Assembly (NCBI RefSeq): GCF_029892425.1
Contig: NZ_JARXWB010000024.1
Coordinates: 1-64,000 of the forward strand
Reading direction: 5' to 3'
Origin: Bradyrhizobium sp. BR13661
Lineage (GTDB): Bacteria; Pseudomonadota; Alphaproteobacteria; Rhizobiales; Xanthobacteraceae
Length of the DNA: 64,000 bases
Shown: in pieces, positions 1 to 8,425 of the stretch
Layout: every line of letters begins with the position of its first letter
How positions within the stretch are numbered: the first letter of the stretch is position 1
The notes under the pieces: model-generated
The model's database searches: none
Told to the model about the DNA's origin: nothing
What the model saw: the letters and a program-made list of their open reading frames with translations, nothing else
Program-made: the position numbers and the translations under genes

Positions 1-45
1 GGTCCGGACTTCAGGTGAGAATTTGTTCGTCGTCTTGCTTGTCAT
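1..45 (-). CDS. IS3-family transposase OrfA, N-terminus only
   Basis: Fifteen codons are visible, reading MTSKTTNKFSPEVRT, which matches the usual start of IS3-family OrfA proteins (a small helix-turn-helix protein that with OrfB forms the transposase). The ATG is preceded by AAGGTGGAGCC, an acceptable ribosome binding site. The rest lies outside the window. Confidence 0.7.
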   Translation of the reverse strand, partial: MTSKTTNKFSPEVRT

Positions 46-95
46 GGCTCCACCTTCTCAAGAGTTGGAGCCTCCGGCAATCCCGGGGCGGTTCA
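1..95 (-). mobile_element. IS3-family insertion sequence, one end only
   Basis: The terminal repeat can be read on the minus strand from 95 downward (TGAACCGCCCCGGGATT), followed about 50 bp later by the start of a transposase orfA. This arrangement is typical of IS3/IS51-type elements common in Bradyrhizobium. The element runs out of the window, so its length and second end are unknown. Its insertion cuts the helix-turn-helix gene that ends here. Confidence 0.75.
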
Positions 96-600
96 TTTTT
101 CTTGCGAAGGCGGCGACATTGTCTTGCGCGCGCAAAGCTTCAGCGAACGCATCAAAAAGCAAATCTATGTCTCTACTTCTGAACGCCGCTGTAAAAGTAC
201 GAGCGCGCGCTTTGGTGTCGGCATCCGGTTTATTCTTGGTGCGGTGGGCGCCCTTCTTAAGGGGAGGCGCCCCCATTTTGATTGCGCCTTGCTTTCTCGC
301 CTCCACCACTAATTGAAACCCTAAAACGCGGAGTACCCTTATCATAGTATCCAACGTAGGTCCTTTCTCCATGCGGAAAGCGCGATAAAGCGTGGTACGG
401 TCGACCCCAGCAGCCCAAGCCATTTCGGTCACGCTGGAGTACCGCACCACACTTGCATCAACCGCTCGACAGATATACTGAAGATCATTCGTCGCAAACG
501 CTGCATCGAGCGATTGTCTCAAAGCGTCAGAAGCGAGAGTGGTCCGCCAGTTTTTCGGGTAAGGTGGAGGCTGCGCACACATCGAACACCCATCTTTCAC
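58..600 (-). pseudogene. Duplicated HTH antidote-type protein, 3' end replaced by IS3
   Basis: The 180-residue reading frame resembles putative addiction-module antidotes (HigA-like DNA-binding proteins). Residues about 25-105 form one full domain with the pattern AGVDRTTLYRAF followed by LDTMIRVLRVLGFQL. A second copy starts near residue 130 (FRSRDIDLLFDAFAEAL) but is cut after AAFARKM. The last residues, NRPGIAGGSNS, are encoded by the IS3 terminal repeat. The native gene therefore carried two tandem domains and lost most of the second. The listed start is a GTG without a clear ribosome site; an ATG six codons later is equally possible. No toxin gene is visible next to it. Whether the truncated protein still works is unknown. 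Confidence 0.7.
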
Positions 601-1251
601 TTCTCAACTCGCGAGAAGAAGAAAAGCGACCCGAAATCAGAAGTTTCGCTGTGCACGAACTTGCAGCAACACAATGTCTTGATCCTACCTGGAATCCGTG
701 ATCGAGGGGGAACCACCGAACATCCACAGATGATGTTAGGTGTTTGACGGGCGACCAGCGCGTCACCGTGCCAACCTGATGTTGAAGTCTGGATTGCAGA
801 TGTAATCAGCACTGACGGCCTTTCCAGGTATTGTAAAGTTGGCACAGATGAATGACTTCCGTCATCATGGCGCACAACGGAATAACTGCCGTAAACACTG
901 GTCCTGCAGCTAGGATTCCAAGTTGTGGATGAACGCCTGGGCACGCCAAGAGCAATCGAGCGAATTCTGCATTCACCGCGCCGCTTGACTTCAGACCAGG
1001 AGCCGTTTTCGTCAGCAACGACAAGTCACGGATTTGGGGAACATTTGATCTGTCGATTTATTGGCGTACCGCAAATCAAATGGAAACAACAGGGAACGAG
1101 CTTATGGCATGCGAGGGTCTTTAACGCGTCCCGGGTACAACCCGCCCTCGCTTGATCGTGTGCGACTGCAAATGCTTAACCACTTGTTAACCATAGCTAG
1201 GCAAACTTTGCCTACCCTCTTCGATATAGCGTCGGCGGACGAGAGCAAGCG
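601..1251. other. Intergenic region upstream of flgB, no gene seen
   Basis: About 650 bp without a convincing reading frame on either strand. The last 100 bp, AT-richer and containing two TTAACCA-type motifs (around 1180-1195), probably hold the flgB promoter, but no specific sigma-factor site could be assigned. Confidence 0.4.
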
Positions 1252-1659
1252 ATGGCTATCAACGACATTTCTACTTTATCAGCCCTGCGCACCAAGATGC
1301 AGTGGCATCAGGAGCGCCAGCGGATCCTAGCACAAAATGTCGCCAATTCCGACACTCCCAATTTCAAGCCGCGCGAATTGGTGGAGCTGAAATTTGATCG
1401 AAATGGCGCGGCGACCGGCGGCCCAGGTGGACCGGTCACGATGATGCGGACTAGCGCAAGGCACGTCGCTCCAGCGGGGGGCGGCGGAAGTTTCGGTGTT
1501 GAAAACAAAAGCGGTTATGCGACCAGGCCTGCTGGAAACGCCGTTGACCTCGAGGGTCAGATGCTCAAAGTGTCCGCAAACCAGATGGATTATGCCGCCG
1601 CAACTCAGCTTTATACCCGCAGTCTCAATCTGTTAAAAACAGCCGTTGGAAAGCGCTGA
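1252..1659 (+). CDS. flgB: Flagellar basal-body rod protein FlgB
   Basis: A 135-residue protein of normal FlgB length, a proximal rod subunit assembled in the periplasm by the flagellar export apparatus. The N-terminus carries the rod/hook family signature LAQNVANSDTPNFKPREL at residues 25-42, and the C-terminus has the matching helix with NQMDYAAATQLYTRSLNLLK. A glycine-rich linker lies between them. The usual partners flgC and fliE do not follow; a gene fragment and an IS630 come instead. The gene is intact but orphaned, so it is probably a leftover or a stray copy of a flagellar cluster. A broken flgF lies at 44.65 kb. Confidence 0.9.
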   Translation: MAINDISTLSALRTKMQWHQERQRILAQNVANSDTPNFKPRELVELKFDRNGAATGGPGGPVTMMRTSARHVAPAGGGGSFGVENKSGYATRPAGNAVDLEGQMLKVSANQMDYAAATQLYTRSLNLLKTAVGKR

Positions 1660-1703
1660 GCAACTTGCTACCAAGAAAACGAAGGCCGCATTCGCTATTA
1701 TAG

Positions 1704-1829
1704 GCCCCGTCCTTCGATGAACTCAAGACGGTTCTCAGGGATCCCGAGTGGATCGACGATCCCGAGGCCAAAGCCACGAAGGTAGCAGCGCAGACATTGC
1801 AGGAGCTGCGCCACAAAGATGGATCGTGA
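1704..1829 (+). other. Possible C-terminal gene fragment
   Basis: A 41-codon open stretch with coding-like composition, containing FDELKTVLRDPEWIDDP and ending KDGS before a TGA at 1827. There is an in-frame stop at 1701 and no start codon with a ribosome site, so if real it is only the tail of a lost gene. The family is not recognised. Confidence 0.25.
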
Positions 1830-1889
1830 GTCCCGCCCTCGAAGGGGATCGTATCACGACATAGCCGTGTAGAAGGGCGGCTTGATATC

Positions 1890-3064
1890 TAGTGTCCCGA
1901 TTCTGAAGTTCGCTTCATTCTAGGTGTTTGCAGCGAGTGTGCGAAGGCAAAAACGCTGGATGCTGGCCAGGATGTCGTTGGCGTTCTTGGTCCAGCGGAA
2001 CGGCTTGGGGTCAGCATTGGTGGCGTCGATATATGCCTTGATGGCTTCTTCGAGTTCGGCGACCGAACGGAACACACCTCGTTTCAAGGCGCGCTCGGTC
2101 AGCAGCGCGAAGAAGCGCTCGACCTGATTGATCCATGACGCCGAGGTTGGCGTGAAGTGCACGTGCCAGCGCGGGCGCTTGGTGAACCAGTTACGGATCG
2201 GCTTGGTTTTGTGAGTTGCATAGTTGTCCATGACGATATGAACGTCGAGGTCGGCCGGCACATTGCGCTCGATCTCATCCAGAAATTTGCGGAACTCGCT
2301 CGCGCGGTGGCGGGCCATGCACTTGCCGACGATGGTGCCCGCTTTGACATCGAGCGCTGCGAACAACGATGTCGTTCCGTGCCGCTTGTAATCGTGGGTA
2401 TGCCGCTCGGCCTGCCCTGGCCGCATCGGCAACAAGGGTTGCGTGCGGTCGAGCGCCTGGATCTGGCTTTTCTCATCGACACACAACACGATAGCGCGTT
2501 CGGGCGGCGACAAGTAGAGCCCAACTATATCGCGCACTTTCTCGACGAACAGCGGATCGGTGGAAAGCTTGAAAGTCTCGACGCGGTGCGGTTGCAGACC
2601 AAAGGGACGCCAGATGCGATGAACCGTCGAAGGCGCATGAGCAATCTCTTTAGCCATGCTCCTAAGGCTCCAGTGCGTGCCGCCCCTCGGTTTCGTCTCC
2701 AACGTCTTGCGGATCGTGCTCGCGATTTCGTCGTCGCCAATCTCACGCGGTGCGCCGGGCCGCGGTTCGTCGTACAGACCGTCCATACGGCGTTCGGCAA
2801 AGCGATTGCGCCATGTGCCGACGGTCGCAGCGCAGACACCGATCTTGGCTGCGACCTCCTTGTTGTTGAGCCCGCTCGATGCAACCAGCACAATGCGCGC
2901 CCGCTCCGCCAGAGCCTGCGGCGCCCCGTGCTTGCGCGTCAGAGCCGTCAACTCGCGCTTCTCAACATCGTCGAGTACGATCGCGACAGCACGTCCCTTG
3001 GCCATTCCAACCTCCTGCTTTAAAAGGTCGGAAGAATGTAACTGATTTGTCGATCAGGACACTA
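1890..3064 (-). mobile_element. Complete IS630-family insertion sequence with TA duplication
   Basis: The ends are imperfect inverted repeats beginning TAGTGTCC at 1890 and, on the other strand, at 3064. A TA dinucleotide lies at each end (1890-1891 and 3063-3064), as expected because IS630/Tc1-type elements duplicate a TA target. It holds one transposase gene. Removing the element plus one TA restores an uninterrupted reading frame across the junction (see the gene at 1854-3827), which independently fixes the boundaries. Confidence 0.92.
1920..3005 (-). CDS. IS630-family transposase
   Basis: A 361-residue single-frame transposase. The N-terminal 130 residues hold two helix-turn-helix segments (LNNKEVAAKIGVCAATVGTW and a second near HAPSTVHRIWR). 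The catalytic DDE domain follows: VLCVDEKSQIQ, VDVHIVMDNYATH-like HIVMDNYATH, and TPTSASWINQVERFF supply the two aspartates and the glutamate. The length is normal and no frameshift is seen, so the element is probably still able to move. Confidence 0.93.
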   Translation of the reverse strand: MAKGRAVAIVLDDVEKRELTALTRKHGAPQALAERARIVLVASSGLNNKEVAAKIGVCAATVGTWRNRFAERRMDGLYDEPRPGAPREIGDDEIASTIRKTLETKPRGGTHWSLRSMAKEIAHAPSTVHRIWRPFGLQPHRVETFKLSTDPLFVEKVRDIVGLYLSPPERAIVLCVDEKSQIQALDRTQPLLPMRPGQAERHTHDYKRHGTTSLFAALDVKAGTIVGKCMARHRASEFRKFLDEIERNVPADLDVHIVMDNYATHKTKPIRNWFTKRPRWHVHFTPTSASWINQVERFFALLTERALKRGVFRSVAELEEAIKAYIDATNADPKPFRWTKNANDILASIQRFCLRTLAANT

Positions 3065-4017
3065 GCGCCACCTTCAACCCTGGCACCGGATCGCTTGCAA
3101 TGAATTGGTCGATCTGTCGCCGGTACCTGTCGGCATATTCGTGCAAGCTGTCGTCGAAATTGACGATGACGTATGCAATATATTTTGTGCACCCGCCTGC
3201 ACCATATGCCGCCATCTGATCTCTCGCTTTGCGAAGATCAGATGAGAGTTTCCTGAAGAAGCCTTCGTCCAGACAATCTGTACTGGTTCCGACGCCGCCG
3301 CCATCCCTACGATCCGCCTCGACCTCAGAAATGTTGATCGTCTTGACCTCGCACAGCGCGCCATCAGCTTGCAGGTCAGGGGTTTGCTGGCCTCTGACTG
3401 CCGATGGCGGGACAAAACGGATGTTTTGATATCCCGCCTCCTTTAGATGATTGAACGCCTTCGCTTGGTTGAGTTTGTCGAAGAGTGCTTGCCAACCTCG
3501 TTTTGGATCTCTTGCCACCAACAACGGAGCGACTTCACTCTTCAGGAATGCCCAGCCGTCTGCATCGAGCCCTTGCAAGTCCCGTTCGATATCCCGGAAT
3601 TGCTTCAGCTTTTGAGGTATCTCTAACAGCGATTGTTCGAAATTCTGAAAATAGGCGCTCGGTGGACGCGGCGTTGTAATAAGGTCGTAAAGCTCAAAAA
3701 TGCGCGGCAATGTCTTCCGATGCACGCCAGTGTTCCTCTTGAGTAGAAACCAGAGTGCGACGCACAATATAGCGATCGCCAGTCCAAAAACAGCCCACGT
3801 CGTCATACAACCGGGTCTAACATTCAACTGTCAATTGTGACACTGTCGCGATTGGGCGCATCCGGCTACGTGGTCGAGCTCAATTCCACCCGCTTTCGCG
3901 GGGGTAGCCGAGCCCCGCAGATCCCGAAGCCGGGATGCCAGGTCTCGGCCTTTCGGTGAATATGCTCGCGCGCACCTAGATGCTTCGAACGAGGTTGGCA
4001 CCGAGCGTATATTCTGC

Positions 4018-5481
4018 CTATATCCCGCCGATGCAAAGATATTTGATTTCGAGATAGTCCTCGATGCCGTATTTCGAGCCCTCACGTCCGTTGCCGCTTT
4101 CCTTGATTCCACCGAAGGGGGCAACTTCCGTTGAGATGATTCCTTCGTTTATTCCGACAATGCCGTACTCGAGCGCTTCGGCGACGCGCCAGACCCGCCC
4201 GATATCGCGGCCGTAGAAATAGGCCGCAAGGCCGAACTCGGTATCGTTCGAAAGACGGATCGCCTCCTCTTCGGTCTTGAAGCGGAACACCGGTGCGACC
4301 GGGCCGAAGGTTTCCTCGCGGAAGATCAACATGTCCGGCGTGGCATCCGCCAACACCGTCGGCTCGAAGAATGTACGGCCAAGCGCGTGGCGCTTGCCAC
4401 CGACGACGACACGGGCTCCCTTGGAAACGGCGTCGGAAACATGCTCTTCAACTTTCTCGATGGCGACCATGTCGATCAGCGGACCAATCGTCACGCCTGG
4501 TTCGAACCCGTCACCGATCTTGAACGCGCTAACTGCCTCGGACAGACGCGAGACAAACATGTCGTAGATCTTGTCCTGCGCCAGGATGCGATTGACGCAG
4601 ACGCAGGTCTGGCCGGCATTACGGTATTTCGACGCCATCGCGCCCTTGACTGCGGCATCGATGTCCGCATCGTCGAAGACGATGAAGGGTGCATTGCCGC
4701 CGAGCTCCATCGACGTGCGCTTCACAGTTGATGCGCTCTGTACTATCAGCTTCTTGCCGATTTCGGTCGAACCCGTGAACGTAACTTTTCGCACGATCGG
4801 GTTGGACGTCATTTCGCCGCCGATTGCGGATGCCGAGCCAGTGACGACGGACAAAACGCCCTTGGGAACGCCTGCCCGCTCGGCCAGCACGGCAAGCGCC
4901 AACGCCGTCAGCGGCGTCTGGCTTGCCGGCTTGACGACCATGGTGCAACCCGCCGCCAGCGCCGGGCCGGCCTTGCGCGTAATCATCGCCGCCGGAAAAT
5001 TCCACGGCGTGATCGCGGCACAAACGCCGATCGGCTGCTTCAGCACGATGATGCGCCGGTCGGCCGAAAAGCCCGGAATCGTGTCGCCATAGACGCGCTT
5101 TCCCTCCTCGCCGAACCATTCGATGAAGCTTGCAGCGTAGGCGATCTCGCCCTTGGCCTCCGTGAGCGGCTTGCCCTGCTCCGCCGTCATGATGGCGCCG
5201 AGATCGTCCTGGTTCGCCATCATCAGGTCGAACCAGCGTCGCAGGATCGTCGCGCGCTCTTTCGCGGTCCGGCCACGCCATGCTGGCAGAGATGCATTGG
5301 CAAACTCGATCGCGCGCCTGGTCTCGGCCGTCCCCATATTGGGTACATGCCCGATCACGGCACCGGTCGAGGGATTATCGACCGCAATGGTGCCGCCATT
5401 ATCGGCGGCCACCCACTCGCCCGCCACCAGACAGGCGTCGCGCAACAAGGTCGCATCTTTGAGAGTCAGTTTCGTAGTCAT
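4018..5481 (-). CDS. gabD: NAD(P)-dependent succinate-semialdehyde dehydrogenase
   Basis: A 487-residue aldehyde dehydrogenase of the GabD group, oxidising succinate semialdehyde to succinate (GABA shunt, 4-hydroxybutyrate breakdown). Visible landmarks are the cofactor-site TPWNFPAAMITRK, the glutamate in MELGGNAPF near residue 259, and the catalytic Cys293 in NAGQTCVCVNR. It is the last gene of a minus-strand run beginning with acs, 69 bp after the alpha/beta hydrolase. Next to PHA-synthase genes, a role in 4-hydroxybutyrate-type intermediates is possible, but that is inference. Other semialdehyde substrates cannot be excluded. Confidence 0.88.
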   Translation of the reverse strand: MTTKLTLKDATLLRDACLVAGEWVAADNGGTIAVDNPSTGAVIGHVPNMGTAETRRAIEFANASLPAWRGRTAKERATILRRWFDLMMANQDDLGAIMTAEQGKPLTEAKGEIAYAASFIEWFGEEGKRVYGDTIPGFSADRRIIVLKQPIGVCAAITPWNFPAAMITRKAGPALAAGCTMVVKPASQTPLTALALAVLAERAGVPKGVLSVVTGSASAIGGEMTSNPIVRKVTFTGSTEIGKKLIVQSASTVKRTSMELGGNAPFIVFDDADIDAAVKGAMASKYRNAGQTCVCVNRILAQDKIYDMFVSRLSEAVSAFKIGDGFEPGVTIGPLIDMVAIEKVEEHVSDAVSKGARVVVGGKRHALGRTFFEPTVLADATPDMLIFREETFGPVAPVFRFKTEEEAIRLSNDTEFGLAAYFYGRDIGRVWRVAEALEYGIVGINEGIISTEVAPFGGIKESGNGREGSKYGIEDYLEIKYLCIGGI

Positions 5482-5550
5482 CGTGAATACAGCCGGTTGG
5501 AGTGATATATGAGCAAGGTGTGGGTCGGTCCACGACTAGCGTAAGGCCAC

Positions 5551-6498
5551 TTAGCGTGCGTCGGGATCGTTACCGCTGAGGAACTTGGTGACGACCTCGA
5601 TCTGGTCGTCGGCGATCAGAGCCGGCGCATGGCCGCAGTCCGCAATGGTGTGGAGACCGACATTGCGATTCCGCCGCATCATGTCCTTGAAAACGGCTTC
5701 GAGGAGCAAATCCGATTGTTGCCCGCGAATCACCAGAATGGGGACGTCGATCGCATCCCAGTGTTTCCAGAGATCTATGCTGTAGTGCCATGGGTTTCGA
5801 AAAGCATGGGCAATGTTCGGATCGCAAAGCGGCTTGAAGCAGCGTCCCTCCACGCTCCATGCGACGCTATGCGTCGTCAGATGCCGCCAGTGCGCATCTT
5901 CCAATCGTCCGAAGGGCGCCAGAACCCGCCGGTAATAGCCTTCGGCCTGTTCGATCGTCTCGAAAGACTTTGGCGCATCGTTGAGATTGGCGCCGAGGCG
6001 AAGCAATCCGGCCCAGGGCAAATAGGGTCCGATATCGTTGATCACGATCCGACGGATCGGGCTACCCGGAAGCGCCGCCAGAACCATCCCGACCAATCCG
6101 CCCAGGGACGTGCCGATCCAGTCGACCTCCGTTGAGCCCAGTGAAGCCATCAATACCGTCATGTCTCTGCAATACTGGGGCAACACATAGTCGCTGCTGT
6201 CCTGAAGCCGTTCGCTTTGTCCCCTGCCCGGCAGGTCGGGACAAACGACGCGGCGCCCCCGCTTCGCGAGCGCAATCGCGAGATGATCAAAGTCACGCCC
6301 GTTCCGAGTGAGGCCGTGAACACAGAGCACCGGCCGCACCGCGGACGCCGGCCCCCAATCCGTGAACGCGATGCGATGGAAGCTGCGTCGGGTCAGTCCG
6401 CGCACCGCTCCGGTCCGGTCGGGAGCCATCTGCCGTCCTTCAGGCCAATCTGCGGATACTTTTGAGGCTCCGCGCAGTTCAGGCGATTGCAGCTTCAT
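5551..6498 (-). CDS. Alpha/beta-fold hydrolase
   Basis: A 315-residue cytoplasmic hydrolase. The oxyanion-hole region is VLCVHGLTRNGRDF; the nucleophile elbow is DWIGTSLGGLVG with the catalytic serine near residue 140; the acid is probably in VIRGQQSDLL and the histidine in IADCGHAPAL near the C-terminus. It starts 4 bp after the CoA-transferase stop, so the two are co-transcribed. The substrate is unknown. The position behind phaC and a CoA-transferase suggests an ester or thioester related to hydroxyalkanoates, but the sequence alone does not show this. Confidence 0.75.
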   Translation of the reverse strand: MKLQSPELRGASKVSADWPEGRQMAPDRTGAVRGLTRRSFHRIAFTDWGPASAVRPVLCVHGLTRNGRDFDHLAIALAKRGRRVVCPDLPGRGQSERLQDSSDYVLPQYCRDMTVLMASLGSTEVDWIGTSLGGLVGMVLAALPGSPIRRIVINDIGPYLPWAGLLRLGANLNDAPKSFETIEQAEGYYRRVLAPFGRLEDAHWRHLTTHSVAWSVEGRCFKPLCDPNIAHAFRNPWHYSIDLWKHWDAIDVPILVIRGQQSDLLLEAVFKDMMRRNRNVGLHTIADCGHAPALIADDQIEVVTKFLSGNDPDAR

Positions 6499-6502
6499 CG
6501 GC

Positions 6503-8425
6503 CTATTCGATATGTCGGTGAGCGTCGGCCGACGTCTCGAAAATATGCGGGGCGACGTCGCGGCGAGACAGCGCGTCGCCGAGCTTCAGGCGCATGAAGG
6601 CTGAGGTGGTGTAACGCGAGGCGTGGTCGTAGCAGGTTCGTTCGACCTCGGCGGCCATCGAAAACCATTTGTCCGACATGTCGGGCGCGATGTAGGACGA
6701 ATCGTAGTTGATAACGGCCGAGAAGCGGTGCCCGACCCGATGGAAGAGCTCGAGGATCGCGGCCCGGATCACCTCGACGTCGGCGTCGGTATGGACCCGA
6801 TATCCGTCGAGGCCGAGAAACAACGTGTTGCGTTCCGCATCGTATGACAGCCGATCCGCCAGCGGCCGGTTGAGCAGCCGGTCGTCAAGCTGCATCAGCG
6901 CTTCGCTGAACAGCGAGGCATCCATGGCTTTCGGCGTGCGGATGATGGGCCGAAAACCCATGAGCGCCAGAATGTCGCGCTCCATGTCGACACCCGGCGC
7001 GATCTCGATCAGTTCGAGACCTTCCGGGATGAGCCTGAACACGCATCGCTCGGTGACATAGAGAACCGGCTGCCTGTTGGTTGCGGCAAGCTTTCCGGAA
7101 AACGTGATCTGGTCGACCTTGTCGATGAATTTCGCCGATTTGCCCTCGCTGAGGATCTTGAGCTGACCATCAACGACTGACGTCTTGAGTCCACCGGTCG
7201 TGAAGGTGCCTGCGAAGACCAGCCGGCGCGCATTCTGCGAGATGTTGATGAAGCCGCCGGCGCCGGCGAGGCGGCCGTTGAACAGGCTGACATTGACGTC
7301 GCCGCGGCCGTTGACCTGGGCCATGCCGAGGCAGGCCAGATCGAGCCCGCCGCCGTCGTAGAAATCGAACATCTGGTTCTGGTCGATGATGGATTCGGCG
7401 TTGATCGCCGCACCGAAATCGAGGCCACCCTGCGGAATGCCCCCGATGATGCCGGGCTCGGCCGTCAGCGTCACGAAGTCGAACAGCTTTTCTTCGGCTG
7501 CAACCGAGGCAATGCCTTCGGGCATGCCGATGCCGAGATTGACGACGCCGCCCATCGGCAGTTCCAGCGCACAACGACGCGCAATGATCTTGCGGTTATC
7601 GAGCGCCATCGGAACATTGCGGTCGGCCGGCGCGCGCAGTTCGCCCGAGAATGCCCCGTTGTAGCCGGTGGCATAAGTCTGCACATGGTTTTCAGGCTGA
7701 GCGACAACAACGCAATCGATCAGGACGCTCGGAATCTTGACGTGCCGCGGATTGAGCGAGCCGGAGGCGGCGATACGCTCGACCTGGGCAATGACAAATC
7801 CCTTGCAGTTCTTGGCAGCGGAGGCCAGCGCCAGATTGTCGAGGGTCAACGCCTCCTTTTCCATCGAGATGTTGCCGTTATGATCGGCTGTAGTACCTCT
7901 GATAATAGCGACATTGATCGGAAACGCCTTGTAGAACAGCCAGGGTTCACCATCGATTTCGATCAGCCGCACCAATTCCTCGGTCGTGCGCGCATTCAGC
8001 TTTCCCCCGCCATTGGCCGGGTCGACGAAGGTTCCAAGGCCGACCTTTGAAAGAAGACCGGCCTTGCGTCCCGCAATCTCGCGAAACAGATGCGAGACGC
8101 ATCCGAGCGGCAGGTTGTAGGCCTCAACGTGGTTGTCGACCGCCATCCGGGCCAATTTCGGCACCAGACCGAAATGTCCGCCGACCAGGCGCTTGATCAA
8201 TCCGGGATGCGCCAGCCGATTGAGACCGCGATCGGCGCCATCCCCCGGCGCCGCGGCAAACACCAGCGAGAGATCCCGAGGCTCCCCGGTCTGGATAAAG
8301 CGCCGCTCCAACGCCTTGATGATTTCGTCGGGTGTTCCGACGCCGACGAAGCCGGACGAGGCGACGGTGTCGCCGGACCGGATGATGGCAACCGCCTCGG
8401 CGGCATCGACGATCTTGTTGCGCAT
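6503..8425 (-). CDS. Fused-subunit family I acyl-CoA:carboxylate CoA-transferase
   Basis: A 640-residue protein in which both CoA-transferase halves are fused, as in propionate/acetate CoA-transferases of the YdiF/Pct type (about 520 residues). The first half starts with AVAIIRSGDTVASSGFVGVG; the second contains GGVVNLGIGMPEGIA and the segment TAEPGIIGGIPQGGLDFG, where the glutamate of EPG is the likely thioester-forming residue. About 110 extra C-terminal residues without a recognised domain make it longer than the usual enzyme. It overlaps phaC by one base and is followed at 4 bp by a hydrolase. The likely role is moving CoA between acetate and other short acids to supply or drain acyl-CoA for polymer synthesis; the exact substrates are inferred. 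Confidence 0.8.
   Translation of the reverse strand: MRNKIVDAAEAVAIIRSGDTVASSGFVGVGTPDEIIKALERRFIQTGEPRDLSLVFAAAPGDGADRGLNRLAHPGLIKRLVGGHFGLVPKLARMAVDNHVEAYNLPLGCVSHLFREIAGRKAGLLSKVGLGTFVDPANGGGKLNARTTEELVRLIEIDGEPWLFYKAFPINVAIIRGTTADHNGNISMEKEALTLDNLALASAAKNCKGFVIAQVERIAASGSLNPRHVKIPSVLIDCVVVAQPENHVQTYATGYNGAFSGELRAPADRNVPMALDNRKIIARRCALELPMGGVVNLGIGMPEGIASVAAEEKLFDFVTLTAEPGIIGGIPQGGLDFGAAINAESIIDQNQMFDFYDGGGLDLACLGMAQVNGRGDVNVSLFNGRLAGAGGFINISQNARRLVFAGTFTTGGLKTSVVDGQLKILSEGKSAKFIDKVDQITFSGKLAATNRQPVLYVTERCVFRLIPEGLELIEIAPGVDMERDILALMGFRPIIRTPKAMDASLFSEALMQLDDRLLNRPLADRLSYDAERNTLFLGLDGYRVHTDADVEVIRAAILELFHRVGHRFSAVINYDSSYIAPDMSDKWFSMAAEVERTCYDHASRYTTSAFMRLKLGDALSRRDVAPHIFETSADAHRHIE

Larger units (their letters stand above)
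1854..3827 (-). pseudogene. Membrane-anchored nuclease-like protein split by IS630
   Basis: The main part (3827 down to 3064) encodes about 255 residues. It has an N-terminal membrane segment (residues about 9-28, WAVFGLAIAILCVALWFLL), a helical middle, and a region PDLQADGALCEVKTI near residue 165 that fits the D...ExK core of PD-(D/E)xK nucleases. IS630 interrupts it; the track reading frame ends in VALVS inside the IS. Skipping the IS and one TA copy, the frame continues as DIKPPFYTAMS and stops at 1854-1856, giving a native protein of about 266 residues. The 11 lost residues follow the predicted catalytic core. The specific function is not known; the nuclease idea rests on one motif. Confidence 0.7.

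Noticed and set aside
2157..3023. Open frame of 288 codons opposite the IS630 transposase
   Set aside because: It is the antisense shadow of an intact transposase with clear catalytic motifs; its sequence has no recognisable domain.
3828..4017. Palindromic stretches near 3890-3950 as a possible repeat element or terminator
   Set aside because: Short GC stems such as CCCGC-GAAA-GCGGG are present, but there is no T-tract and no second copy was noticed in the window.
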